DNA from: Adiantum capillus-veneris
Lineage: Eukaryota > Streptophyta > Polypodiopsida > Polypodiales > Pteridaceae
Reading direction: 5' to 3'
Length of the DNA: 64,000 nucleotides
NCBI GenBank assembly: GCA_014529385.2
Contig: CM043953.1
Span: 86,022,342-86,086,341, forward strand
Every line of letters begins with the position of its first letter. Positions within the stretch are counted from its first letter, which is position 1. Below the pieces are notes generated by a model. The model was not told where the DNA came from. It made no database searches and was given only the letters and a program-made list of their open reading frames with translations. Shown piece after piece: positions 1-10,319 of this stretch. The translations under genes were made by a program, and so were the position numbers.

Positions 1-697
1 CTCTCTGATTGATCTTCACCAATTGACTCTTCTTCAGATATGTCCTGACAAAAGTCAACAGCTCTTTTGGCAGAAACATAAGCAACTGAGCCTGCAAAGG
101 TTGAAATCCTGGCACAAGCTCTGGGTCTGGTTTTAGCTTCTTTTGCCTATTGGACCTTAATCCTATTCATCAGGAAACATGACAAGTCTCTCTCTCTCTC
201 ACACACTCTCTCTCTCTCTCTCATATTCCTATCATCTTGCTACTTCCATCTTGAGGTGTGCGGATTCGCCACCTCTTGTATGATAAGTGAGCATACTCAC
301 AAGTTTCCCCTACCTCATTATCTTCCTTACTAACATGTACGAGTAGCAAGCCCATTCTCACTCATTCACCACTCCTCTTACCTTATTCTCCGACCACCCC
401 ATTCCACATTTGGGCGTGGATCTTGAAATTGTTTTCCATGGCATGCTTCATTGTGTATATGTATGCGTCCTAGCCGCATATCTTGCTAGGTGGTGCCCCT
501 ATTGTGTATCCCCCATGATGAGGCCATTGTGCATAGTCTTGGTGTAGAGTCCACTAGGTCTATTTTTCACTTCCGCCTCTCAATGTTTGCTTTGCCAACT
601 CTCTTACCTATAGCTTCAAGAAGATTCAAGAGAATCTTTTAAACAAATGAGGTATTATTGTTAACGTTGAGCCACAGGTGTCACAAATGATTTTGAC
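1..697. other. non-coding leader stretch
   Basis: I see no credible coding region here. The only structure is a short CT/AC microsatellite at about 187-223. The rest has no recognisable domain on either strand. Confidence 0.4.
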
Positions 698-802
698 GTG
701 GTAAATTTAGGGAGTCTACCTGGATGCTCTCATGGGTTTGAGGAGAGAGGTGGCACATGGAAGGGGAAGAGAGGACAAAATATCAATGCCATGTGTCAAC
801 GA

Positions 803-845
<43 letters not shown>

Positions 846-912
846 CTACAATGAGAAGGTCTATAAATGATGTGTCACACTGCCAGAGGAGTCTTGTGTC
901 TAGCTTGGACAC

Positions 913-950
<38 letters not shown>

Positions 951-1177
951 TCAGGTGAAAACCGGCTATAATTGCCCCAAGTACCTCCAGTGGTGGTTAG
1001 GCAAGGCAAGTATCTTGTGTGTGACCACGACGATGGCCGTAGGTGCTTGGTTTTTAGAAATTGAGTGCAAAAAGTGCAATTAATAATTAGTGATAATTGT
1101 GCCTCCTATGACCATGCTCTTATACTGTGCATCGTTTTGTAGAACAGAGGAGGCACTGATATTTTCCCAATAGTCAC

Positions 1178-1216
1178 CTCAAAATCAATACGCGGCGCCA
1201 CGTCTTGATTTGGGAG
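1178..1216. repeat. GGCGCC-centred palindrome A1
   Basis: This is an imperfect palindrome of about 38 bp centred on GGCGCC at 1194-1199. Its arms read AATCAATACGC on the left and the near-complement on the right, and it is flanked by CTC and GAG. A GA tract starts about 35 bp downstream. Confidence 0.75.
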
Positions 1217-1246
1217 TTTTAGAGATCCTGACTTGGTTGACCTCAC

Positions 1247-1295
<49 letters not shown>

Positions 1296-1479
1296 ACCTA
1301 GAGGATGGAAGTATCCAAGAAAGTGGTTCTTGAACTCTTGATCTTGGCCCTTCTGGTCATTGTGCGCACCATCTACCAAGGATATCGTTCGTCTTCATTG
1401 ATATATTGTCTTTGAGGAATGCAAATTCACCTGCTACTGCCTAAAAGTGTGTTTGATTTTGTGTGTGTGTGTGTGTGTG

Positions 1480-1517
<38 letters not shown>

Positions 1518-1588
1518 CAGCCAAATTGACCAATTATGCAGTGCAAGGCTTGCCTCCTAAGAAGCCTGATGCCAACGACCAAAAACCC

Positions 1589-1626
1589 CCCCAAATCAAG
1601 ACACGGCGCCGTGACCTGATTTGGGG
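1589..1626. repeat. GGCGCC-centred palindrome A2
   Basis: A 38-bp near-perfect palindrome is centred on GGCGCC at 1605-1610. The arms are CCCCAAATCA and TGATTTGGGG. A short 'tcctggtttgacttgg' motif follows and resembles the one after copy A1. Confidence 0.8.
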
Positions 1627-1802
1627 CTTTTTAATATCCTGGTTTGACTTGGTGGAGCTGTCCTCGAAAATCGCACAGGTGAGGAGATAGAGTGTAGACA
1701 CGATGACCACATGCAGGCGATGGAAGGCCAACACACAGAATAGTGGGGTCATTGACTTGAGCTTCTCTCTCTCTCTCTCTTACACAGAAAGAGGTCTAAA
1801 AG

Positions 1803-1844
1803 CTCCTGAAAATAGTCCGTGGCGCCGCGGACTGGTTTGAGGAG
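1803..1844. repeat. GGCGCC-centred palindrome A3
   Basis: An imperfect palindrome of 42 bp is centred on GGCGCC at 1821-1826. The inner arms AGTCCGTGGCGCCGCGGACT are almost perfect, and the outer ends are CTCCT and GAGGAG. Confidence 0.75.
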
Positions 1845-1958
1845 TTTTGAAATGCTTTATTCATAGCGTTATAGAGACGCATGCCTACTTGATCATAGAG
1901 AGCGCAGAGAGACAGCGACGGTCGTCGCAGGGCTGTGTGTATACTGCATGGACAACAA

Positions 1959-2034
1959 GAGAAGAAGCTCGCATCTGCCTTTGTGATTGCGCATGAGAGA
2001 GAGAGATAGAGAGGGAGAAATCGCCTCTGAGATG

Positions 2035-2084
<50 letters not shown>

Positions 2085-2172
2085 GCATCAGAGAGAAGAA
2101 GCTCGCATCTGCCTTTGTCATTGCGCATGAGAGAGAGAGATAGAGAGGGAGAAATCGCCTCTGAGATGACTG

Positions 2173-2228
<56 letters not shown>
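1959..2228. repeat. 134-bp tandem duplication carrying a GA tract
   Basis: The block starting 'gagaagaagctcgcatctgc' at 1959 is repeated at 2093 with one or two substitutions in about 85 bp of unique sequence. Each copy ends in a GA tract of different length and then 'aattgcat'. The period is 134 bp. Confidence 0.85.
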
Positions 2229-2229
<1 letters not shown>

Positions 2230-2500
2230 GCATTAGTGCGTTCCTACTGCGCTTAATATAGAGCTTGTTTTGACCGGATGCTTGAGGTTCTTTGGCTAAA
2301 AACAACAATGTATGCTGCCAATATGTCGTCCATTGACAGCTCGTGCGCACAACACTCAAAACTGTCTCTCAGCCCCTCTAGCCCTAGCAACCCCTTGGCG
2401 GGACGGGGCTCAGAGTACCTCCATTGCCTTCCTTGGCAGATGGCATGCACCCACGTTCTTGGACACACCTCCATCATTGGATGCAGTAGTACATTAAACC

Positions 2501-2540
2501 TCTCCGAATCAGGACGCGGCGCCGCGTTCTGGTCTGGAGG
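2501..2540. repeat. GGCGCC-centred palindrome A4
   Basis: An imperfect palindrome of 40 bp is centred on GGCGCC at 2518-2523, with inner core GACGCGGCGCCGCGTTC. As with A1, a GA tract follows (about 2609), then a diverged copy of the 'gtggttct..aactc..ctcttggcc' segment at 2705-2770 that matches 1323-1384. Confidence 0.75.
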
Positions 2541-2603
2541 ATTTTCATATTGTCAAAGGTATGCAAGAACCTTTTGACTTGGCGTCCAGACCTCAATTCG
2601 GAC

Positions 2604-2643
<40 letters not shown>

Positions 2644-3068
2644 TATAGCATAGCACCTACATTGCCCTTAGATTAGAAGATGAGAATGGTTACTAGTCTC
2701 CAGAAGTGGTTCTCTAACTCATGCTCTTGGCCATTCTGGCTGTGGTGTGCATGCCATCTACCATTGCCATCCGTGGATTGGGTGTTGCGGAGCTTGGAGA
2801 CCTTTCCTTGGATGCCCAACAAGAGGTTATGTGACTTCAAGAGGATATGGAAGTTGTGAAGTGCCACCTGCTCTCCTATGCTCCGTACTACACCAAGTGG
2901 TATGGTGGAAGGAACTAAGCTGGCCTCCCGGCCCCTCCCTTCATCCGCCTCTTGCCTAGATTGTGTTTATATCTCATCATTCGCCTTCGTTTTCCTCTTT
3001 ATTCGTTGGTTGTATATGATTTTCTCAGTATCTCCCATTTGGTATGGTATGGCATTGTTTTTGAAGCT

Positions 3069-3115
<47 letters not shown>

Positions 3116-3203
3116 TCTGGTACGTGCGCAAATATGTGACTTGACAAACCTCAATATGTGTGTGCACACTTGTGTGTGTGTGTGTGTGTGTGTGTGCAGG
3201 TGC

Positions 3204-3242
<39 letters not shown>

Positions 3243-3245
3243 GTT

Positions 3246-3770
3246 AATTCAGTAGGTTGGTGATGGTGGGTATCCTCTCTCACTTTTGTGTCACAGCTTA
3301 CATGCTTGTTGCCCATTGTCGATCTTGCTCAAGGCTAGCAAGCATTGCAAAAGAGACTCAACCATTGAGATAAACATACATGGAGGACAAGTAGATGAGG
3401 AGTTTGCCCTAGTTGACCATGGAACTTGCAAAAATTGATCAAACCACTTGTTGTCCGTTTCTGGATCCCTACATTATACATGATGGGCGGTTGTGGAAGG
3501 AAAGATTACATGCATCTAAGTATTCAAAGGTGCAAAGGAGCTTCCTTTCGTGAGGGAGGCGGGCATGGAAAATACTCACATAAGAAGCACACAAATAAGC
3601 ATTCTATACCTTTGTCCATGAGTGCTCTCACAGACACAATTCTAGAACTGTTGGAATCGTAGAGTAGACTATGTATTAATGTGGGATCTATACACAAAAA
3701 TAGCTTTGTTTATGATAAAAAGAGCCAGAGAGATATTTGGGGTATATTTACTATACAAGAATGTTTCAAT

Positions 3771-3821
<51 letters not shown>

Positions 3822-5085
3822 CAACAACCACTTATGGTCAAACATGAGCTAATATTATAGAAGTATTAATAGGAGGGGGCACGGACTCCATTGACTCCGG
3901 CCTCCTCAAAAGCAATCAAGAGTTCCGCTCACTAATATCAAGACTCCATGTTTGAAGAGTGTAGCTACTCTTAATATATTGTATATTCATAGCAATATAT
4001 TGTAGAAGGTGATATATTACTGCAGGCAATCATTTTCATCAGCTTTTAGAGCTACTTGTGCAAATGGTAACTTAGATTCCATAATTCCTACTTATGGCTC
4101 AACTTCCTCTTGTTATAGACGACGCCACTACCTTCTGCATCACCTCCTCGTTCTTGTGCACTAGTTGAAACCAATGTCGTAGATGCCCTCCGGGCTATGG
4201 TGTACGAAAATCCACCAAATATTTCCAGATGTCGTGTAGGCAACATCAGCTACCACCTTTCCTTTCACCGCATGTAGGTATGTACATGGGTATTAAGTAA
4301 AGCGTGATAATGATGGCCTAACAAATTGCAACTACCTGGCCACCTACTTTCATATTGGCAAGCTCTTGCTTAATCATAAGTTGGGTTGAATAGCTCTAGA
4401 TTGGAGTTTTACAAAGCATTTTTTGCCTTTATTTTTACAAGGAAGAGTGCCTCTATTGAATGTGCATTTCCCTTTTACACACACACACACACAGATAGAG
4501 AGGGAGAAGGAGAAGGAGAAGGAGGAGAAGAAGAAGAAGAAGAAGGTGAACAAGAGAAAATTTCGTATGATAATAAATAGTTGAAATTCATGGATTTCTC
4601 TTCACTTGCAAGCTAAAAATCTTGCATTAATTTTGCTTTACGTGATGAACTTGCTTGCAAGCTTTTTATGTTTGAAAAAAAAACTCTATACTCATTAATT
4701 GAAAGGAACTTTTAACTTAGATAACATAAAGATCTTCCTTCCAACAACAAGTGTGGCCCTAAACAAAAACCAAGGATAACATAAAGATCTTTTTATCAAA
4801 ACCATTTACAACTATTACCATGCTCCATCACTATCTTGTATAGTACAAACATTTTTAGACTTTGGTAATGTCTATATTATATCAAAAAATCAAACCTGTT
4901 TTCTAATTTTTGAAAATCTCTAGCGAACTTAGCATTACATAAATGTATACAAACTTAAAAATAATGTTCTAGTTGTTCTCTTTGAAACGTTGAATTTGCT
5001 CGGTTTTTTATTCGCTCGAATGATTTTGCTTGATCTTTGGAAATCCTCCAAGGATGCAAGAGTTGCTGAAAAGCTTCACGTGCGG
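3246..5085. other. non-coding stretch
   Basis: I see no gene. There is a GA tract at about 3774-3819 and a purine-rich GGAGAA run at about 4499-4545 after an AC run. The remainder is AT-rich with no domain on either strand. Confidence 0.4.
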
Positions 5086-5089
5086 AGTA

Positions 5090-6835
5090 TAGCCTCCAGG
5101 GCTCCTTGATGCTCTCTGAAAGGGTTTTCTCTTAATGTGTGCTGGTATGCTATGTACTGTGCCTTGAGGTCCTTCGCCATAGGATGAAAGATCCTTGAGT
5201 CGATTTCAAAGAAACCTGTTGACGAAGGCCTCTTCAAACGTCTGCAAGTAATGTGAAGGCAAGTACATTAGTCTTGAGTACATTGCCATCAGAATATGTC
5301 GTAGCAGTGAATGTTGGAGATTCTAGTAGATCTCTCTATGCCATTCTAAGAACAGGTTCCATGGATGATCGTCACCTTCAGTGTCTTTGAACACCTAGAT
5401 GCAGGTGACGATCATCGGGGCTATCTTTACTAGCATCTGATAGGCTACGTTGGGGACATTCCACAGCAAAGTGATGGTTGAATTGAGAGTGTTCACTACA
5501 TATGCTACTGTAGAAGGGTTTTGCGCTGTCAGGACTAGGTAGTTGAGCTTTTGCCGCCTTGAGCCTTTCCATGTGGGAAACTCCTTCCATGTGCGTCTTC
5601 TAGGGACTGAGCAGAAAGTAGGATCTATTTGAATGTGTTGAGGAGTTTTGTGGTAGTTGGTTAGATCCTATGGCCGCTTGTCCAGCCACTTCTGCCTCCA
5701 CTTTGGGTGGTCGTCTATGAGTACCTATGCTTCTTCAGCTATCAGTGCTACACCTTCGTAATCCCTGTCTTTGTTTCCTGGCAGGGTCGGCTGCATCTTC
5801 TCCTTCCATAGGATTGCTTCGTGGCATATCAAGGGAAAAGGTAGATAATCATGGCCAAACCCCTCCACCTGCTCCTTTGGCTGTAAGAACGGTAGGGCCA
5901 CTGACTCCAATATCTTCTTTTTGTATATCATGTAATCTTTTGCTGGTCCCTCTGGCATGTCCTTGATGGTCTGAGTGAGCTCATCTCTTATCTCCAGATT
6001 TGCCTCTATTGATCCTTGCTCTTGTTCTCCTTGGTGTGATGTTTCAGGCAAGTCAGGCCTTTCTTGTCCTGGAAGCAGTTGCGGTTGCACCTAGGCTTCG
6101 TCTCTTCTGATTTGTTGTTGAGAAATCAAGTCTTCTTTTTCTTTCAGGAGTGTCTCGCTGATTTGATTCTGTGTCTCTATCTCTGGTCTTGCTACTTCCA
6201 ATTGCTGCTCCAGCTCTTTTACCTTTTGCTCGCTGGCCGCTGTCTGGGCCATCATTCCCGATAAGAGCAGTTGTCTTTGAAGTTTTTCTTGCTCTAGCTC
6301 CCCTTTCAGCACCGCTAGGGTGTTCACTGCTGCTACATTGTCTGATGTGGAGACCAATGCTCCAACTGGTTCTTGGTTCGCCATTAAGGTTATCAAAGTA
6401 CTTTTGACAGTGAGGTATGAGCTATTAACCCTCTGGAACCTTGCGTTTTTGTAATGGATCTTCTCCGTCGCTTTCTTTACCCTTGCTATCAAATCTTGGC
6501 ATTTCTTTTCCTTGGCTGTCAACTCCTTCCTGACATCCACCAGGTCTCTGATCAGAGACTAAACCTGTTGTCTCTCAGTGTCTCTTTCCTTCGTTGTGAG
6601 CTCCAGTTGTGCCCACAGGCTCTCTAACTCCTCTTGCCCAAATCTTTGCATGTGTTGAGCCTCCTGTACCAGCCTTTCCTTTTCTTCTAGCACCACGTGC
6701 TGGCATCGGAACTGTTTTTCCAGATCTTGCAAGGTTTTTTTGTAGTCAAAATCTGCCATAACCTGACAGGATTCTTGGTACCCTATTGCTTCAGGAGAAG
6801 GCACAGACTCTTGTGTGCAGACGATGAAGGAGGAG
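5090..6835 (-). pseudogene. gag-like coiled-coil remnant (ORF-Y)
   Basis: One minus-strand reading frame from about 6835 down to about 5225 encodes a retroelement gag-like protein broken by stops. In order it has a Gln/Glu-rich coiled coil (about 6800-6560), a longer coiled coil (6540-6100, heptad-like Leu/Glu/Lys), a charged linker, and a capsid-like segment (FEEAFVNRF near 5230). There the frame shifts and continues as a Lys/Arg-rich helix to about 5095. All six stops before the shift are TAG, at 6559, 6091, 5725, 5668, 5395 and 5323 (lower coordinate of each codon). I did not find a zinc knuckle or a pol. It may belong to the same element type as the frame at 9.0-10.3 kb or to a separate one. 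The gag assignment is inference from composition and context. Confidence 0.45.
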
Positions 6836-6990
6836 GTGGTGGTTTTTTGGTTGATGGAGAAGGAGGAGGAGGAGGAGATTTAGGCAAGGGAGGAGGTGGT
6901 GATTTAGGCGAGGGAGGAGGTGGTGATTTCTCCACTTCTTGTACATGCCTCTTTTTCGATGCATCTTCCCTTGGCTGTGAAGCAGCCGCT
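6810..6990 (-). pseudogene. proline-rich N-terminal segment of ORF-Y
   Basis: The minus strand encodes repeated KSPPPPSPKSPPPP units from an imperfect GGAGGAGGT/TTTAGG repeat at about 6825-6935. This runs into the coiled-coil frame through a frame change near 6815. Gag proteins of plant Ty3 elements often have Pro-rich linkers. The plus-strand Gly-rich frame over the same bases is a shadow. Confidence 0.4.
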
Positions 6991-7049
6991 GTCGAGAAAT
7001 TTGCGGTCTTGCCGGGAAAGCACTGGGCTTATGGCTGTGAGAGTTTGTG

Positions 7050-9005
7050 AGAGAACTCCAAAAAACTATATGAAGGAGTTAAACCATAGATTCCATGAAG
7101 ACTAGGGTTTGGACGGAAGTGCAATCAAAGAAGTTCCACTCTTTCTCTCTTGCACTCACACACACAAAGAAAGAACACAAAAGAGAGTGTCAAAACAACA
7201 CAAAGATGAAAGCATCAAGGCTATGGTCATATCGTATCATGGGTAGTATGAAAGGGTTAATAGATGAGTTAATGGCATTCAATCTTGGCTAACCAAATAG
7301 GCTACGAATTGTTCTTTGAAATTATAGTTTTGTGCTAATTACCATAATATATATATTTTGTCTAGTGATTGGGATTAATTGTGTGTACAAATCCTCTTGG
7401 TTCATAGCAAGATAACTACGCTTACATCAAAAGAAAAATTATAGTCTATGAGAGGTAGTATGATGGGATCCGGTGATAGAAGTATTTCATTGAGCCTTTC
7501 TGGGCCAAAGAGAAACACTATACGTTGTTGAAAGTGTATTTTACGACTAATCCATACATTAATTCTAATAGATCGTACAGAGTGAAAGCGATAGAAATTA
7601 TCATCATGTGGGTTATTCATCTAGGATAGTATGTGATAAGTGAAGAGATGAGAAGTTTCCCTCCAAGCCCTATTCTTGCCCGTAGGCAATAAGGATACTG
7701 CGGGGAGAGATGTACCTGTAGCAAAGAGAACCTAAAATTTGTAGAGAGGATGAATTACTAAGAGTGACAGAGATAGGTTTGGTTAAGGAGATGAGATTAG
7801 ATATATATATATATATGTGTAGGATTAGAGATGAAAAAGAAAACAACAACAAATCAAGAAAACATCAATGTAGAACACATCCTGCTTGACAAACCCTTCG
7901 GCACCATTATTGATGGAGAAAGAAGAAGAGGGGAGAACTCCACTTTGATTGATACGCCAAGTCCAGGACCTTATTTGATTAGAGTTGATCTTCCATGGAT
8001 AGCATGCAAGAATGGCTAGTCTTCCTCTAGGAGAAAGTGTAGGCTTAGGCTTATGTTAATGGCTAAGTACAATTTGACATTACTGCTCACTCCCTCATGA
8101 ATTCCTCTCATCAATGGCTTGAATGCTTAAGTTGTTTTCAAGGAATAAGAGGTCCCCTTTTATAGGTGAAGGGAACCCCCAAGGGTTTACACAAGAAGAG
8201 AAGAGCTAGTGTGAACAGAAACTGGAAAAGTTGGAAATGAGCTGTCCCTGCATGATGTGAGACTGGGGTCCAGTATTTTGATCATATCTCCTCAACCGTG
8301 GCTCCAAATAAAAAAGTAAAAATATGGGCAGAAACTTCAGCTCATTACCTACGACTTCATTTTATACGCATTTTCCAATTCGGACTGGAACCTTGTGTAA
8401 AAAAATCATCAAAATAGGGTCCATTTCTGGCAGCAAAAGTCTTCCTGTGGTCCCCTTAGCCTAAACTTTCATTTGATTCCAAAGGACACCTCATTCCATA
8501 TGAAAGCATGACATTGCTCCTTGACAAATCTTTGTTATCATGCTTGCAATAATACATTAAAATAAGTGTATCTTTGAAATCATGCCACCTAGTGTCCCAC
8601 TAGGATTTGATTCCCCCCTAGTAGCTATTTAAAAAGAAATATAAGAAAAATATGAAAAATACATAGAATATATATATATATTGGAGTTTATCCTAGATAT
8701 AGGATCTAGCTAGGGTGTGAGATGATAATGAGATAGTAGAAATAAAGAATCAATGCTTTTTGCCCCAAGTTAAAGAGGCGGAGCTATTGACGCTTTTCCC
8801 ATAGTATTTTCTGATGGTAAAGTAAGAATAGGTTACCCTTGAGAAAAATAATAGGATGAGATAGAAGGCTTATTATTATACTTAAATATGCATATGTACA
8901 TTATAGAAAATATAGTTATGTATCTAAAAAATTACAAGATAACTCTTGTAGCATGTGTTCCCACTATGTACGTGTCACAGCACGACAACGCGTCCGCTTT
9001 TCTTT
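7050..9005. other. non-coding, promoter-like on the minus strand
   Basis: No coding region is visible in this 1.95-kb AT-rich stretch. A TATAAAAGG box lies on the minus strand at 8156-8164, upstream of the gag-like frame at 5.1-6.8 kb. The region could therefore be a decayed LTR or 5' leader. I could not find the TG/CA ends, a primer-binding site, or a second copy in the window. Confidence 0.3.
8156..8164 (-). promoter_or_regulatory. TATA-box-like site
   Basis: TATAAAAGG on the minus strand, about 1.3 kb before the first gag-like codons at about 6.8 kb. It is a single motif without experimental support. Confidence 0.25.
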
Positions 9006-9009
9006 TCTT

Positions 9010-10315
9010 TTAAATCTTTACTATTCTTTGGCGAGTCCATTTTGCCGCTTGTCGTGCTTCCACATTCTTCTCTCTTTGAGCTTTCTTCAGCTGCTCTGCT
9101 TGGTTCGTGTCTTCAGCCATATGTTTCTCCTTTGTTCCTTCAGTGAACTGAGAAGAAACGTCCACTTCTGCAGCCTTTTGTTCCGATTCTAACCTTTGTT
9201 TTTCAGCCCGTATGGGAGCTGCATTTTCTATTCTTGCTTGTCTTTCCTTCTCAAACCTTAGTTTTTTTGTTTGTTGTGTTGCAGCAGCTCTTGCTTTTCT
9301 GTCAACCCACAACTTGGTCCTTCTTTCCTCAATTCTTTGTTGGGCCTCTGCATATGCTTTTTGAAGGTCGGACTGCGGCACTATACTTCTTTCCCTTTTT
9401 CTTTTCTCAAGCGGTGTGGTGGTGTCTTCCTCGCTTTCTTCAAATTCAGATGGTCCTTTGTCTTTTGACCCTTGAGAGTTTCCCTCGTCTTCAGTCTCCG
9501 TCTTTTCTTCATCACTTGAGATTTTGTTGGATGCCTTGGCCGAGCGCGATGATGTTGCGCTAGTGGTCGTCCTTACGGAGTGAGCAACCAGCTTTGCTTT
9601 CTGAATCAAGGCCGTTTGAGAACTGGCCGCCAGCAGGTCTTCAATCATTCCCAAAGCTTGGTATGCTATTGTTCTTAGCATTGGCCCCGCACTCATGTAT
9701 CTTTTGTTCTTTGCAGATCCTTTTAAATTTTCTTCGATCAAGTTCTCCAAGATGTAAGAACCATAATCGCATTGGATGGTTTTGTATTCAGCTGTTGCTA
9801 GAGCCATGACCACTGCAATGTGCAGGATCGTCTCGGTGTAGCGAGGAGGCTTTTGTACCCTGAAATGTTGAGAGATCAATCTCATTGGTGACTCTAGCTC
9901 ACTGTATATCATGTCACTGTACTTGTACTTGTTTCCTTTTGCTTTGATAAATGCCTTCTTGTTATCCAGTGACTTGGTCTTTGCCAGCAAGTCGTGTTGC
10001 CCTGAAAGGAAGTGCAAAGCTTCGTTGATGATTTCTTTGGTGATCTTTACTTTTACCTTTGAAACATCCTTGTCGGTGAGCATTGCTTGCCATCATACTG
10101 TATCAAGCTCATGAGCTCGTGGGCCCTCATGTTGTCTGTTCCCCATGGCTGCAATCTGAAAAACTGCTCCAAATGAATAGCCCGCACGGCTTTGGTGACC
10201 TCCGGCCTTCGGTGGAGATTCCATATTTCCCGTGGCATGATGGTCGTCTTTACCATGTCACCATCAGCATCCCTAAAATCCGCGATGAAAATGTGAGCAG
10301 GATTTGAGCTAGTGT
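9010..10315 (-). pseudogene. retroelement-associated ORF-X, lightly broken
   Basis: A 357-codon minus-strand frame (10083 to 9010) continues upstream, after a one-base frame change near 10085, into a second frame that stays open to about 10315. The upstream part has a compact helical segment (EIWNLHRRPEVTKAVRAIHL). The middle (residues about 1-170 of the long frame) is a helical domain with the QCDYGSYILENLIEENL motif. The last 180 residues are a Ser/Glu-rich acidic spacer followed by a Lys/Arg/Glu/Ala-rich coiled coil. I do not recognise the family. The layout resembles the gag-like 'plant transposon protein' domains found beside Ty3 elements. It lies just beyond the palindromic repeats at 10.6-11.8 kb, so it could be a further 3' frame of element 1 or the gag of another element. 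Confidence 0.45.
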
Positions 10316-10319
10316 TTCA

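Larger units (their letters stand above)
805..3245. repeat. cluster of GA/CT and GT microsatellites
   Basis: At least nine dinucleotide tracts lie within 2.4 kb: GA at about 805-841, CT 916-947, GA 1250-1291, GT then GA 1460-1514, CT 1763-1780, GA 2037-2081, GA 2173-2226, GA 2609-2641, GA 3070-3113, and GT then GA 3171-3242. Open frames here encode only Arg-Glu, Ser-Leu or Cys-Val runs and are artefacts of the repeats. The tracts alternate with degenerate copies of a longer unit, so the field is a decayed tandem array and not isolated simple repeats. Confidence 0.85.

Noticed and set aside
698-958. 86-residue frame
   Set aside because: Half is Arg-Glu/Ser-Leu from microsatellites; no start context or similarity.
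1796-2359. 187-residue open frame rich in Ser-Leu
   Set aside because: It is a translation of GA/CT microsatellites; no domain and no codon bias outside the repeats.
3178-3316. Cys-Val and Thr-His repeat proteins
   Set aside because: These are frames through GT/AC tracts, not genes.
6697-7050. Gly-rich plus-strand protein
   Set aside because: It is the antisense of the Pro-rich gag-like segment, which makes better sense on the minus strand.
8660-8690. TATATATA stretch as promoter
   Set aside because: Simple AT repeat with no gene in range; similar runs occur at 7800-7815 and elsewhere.
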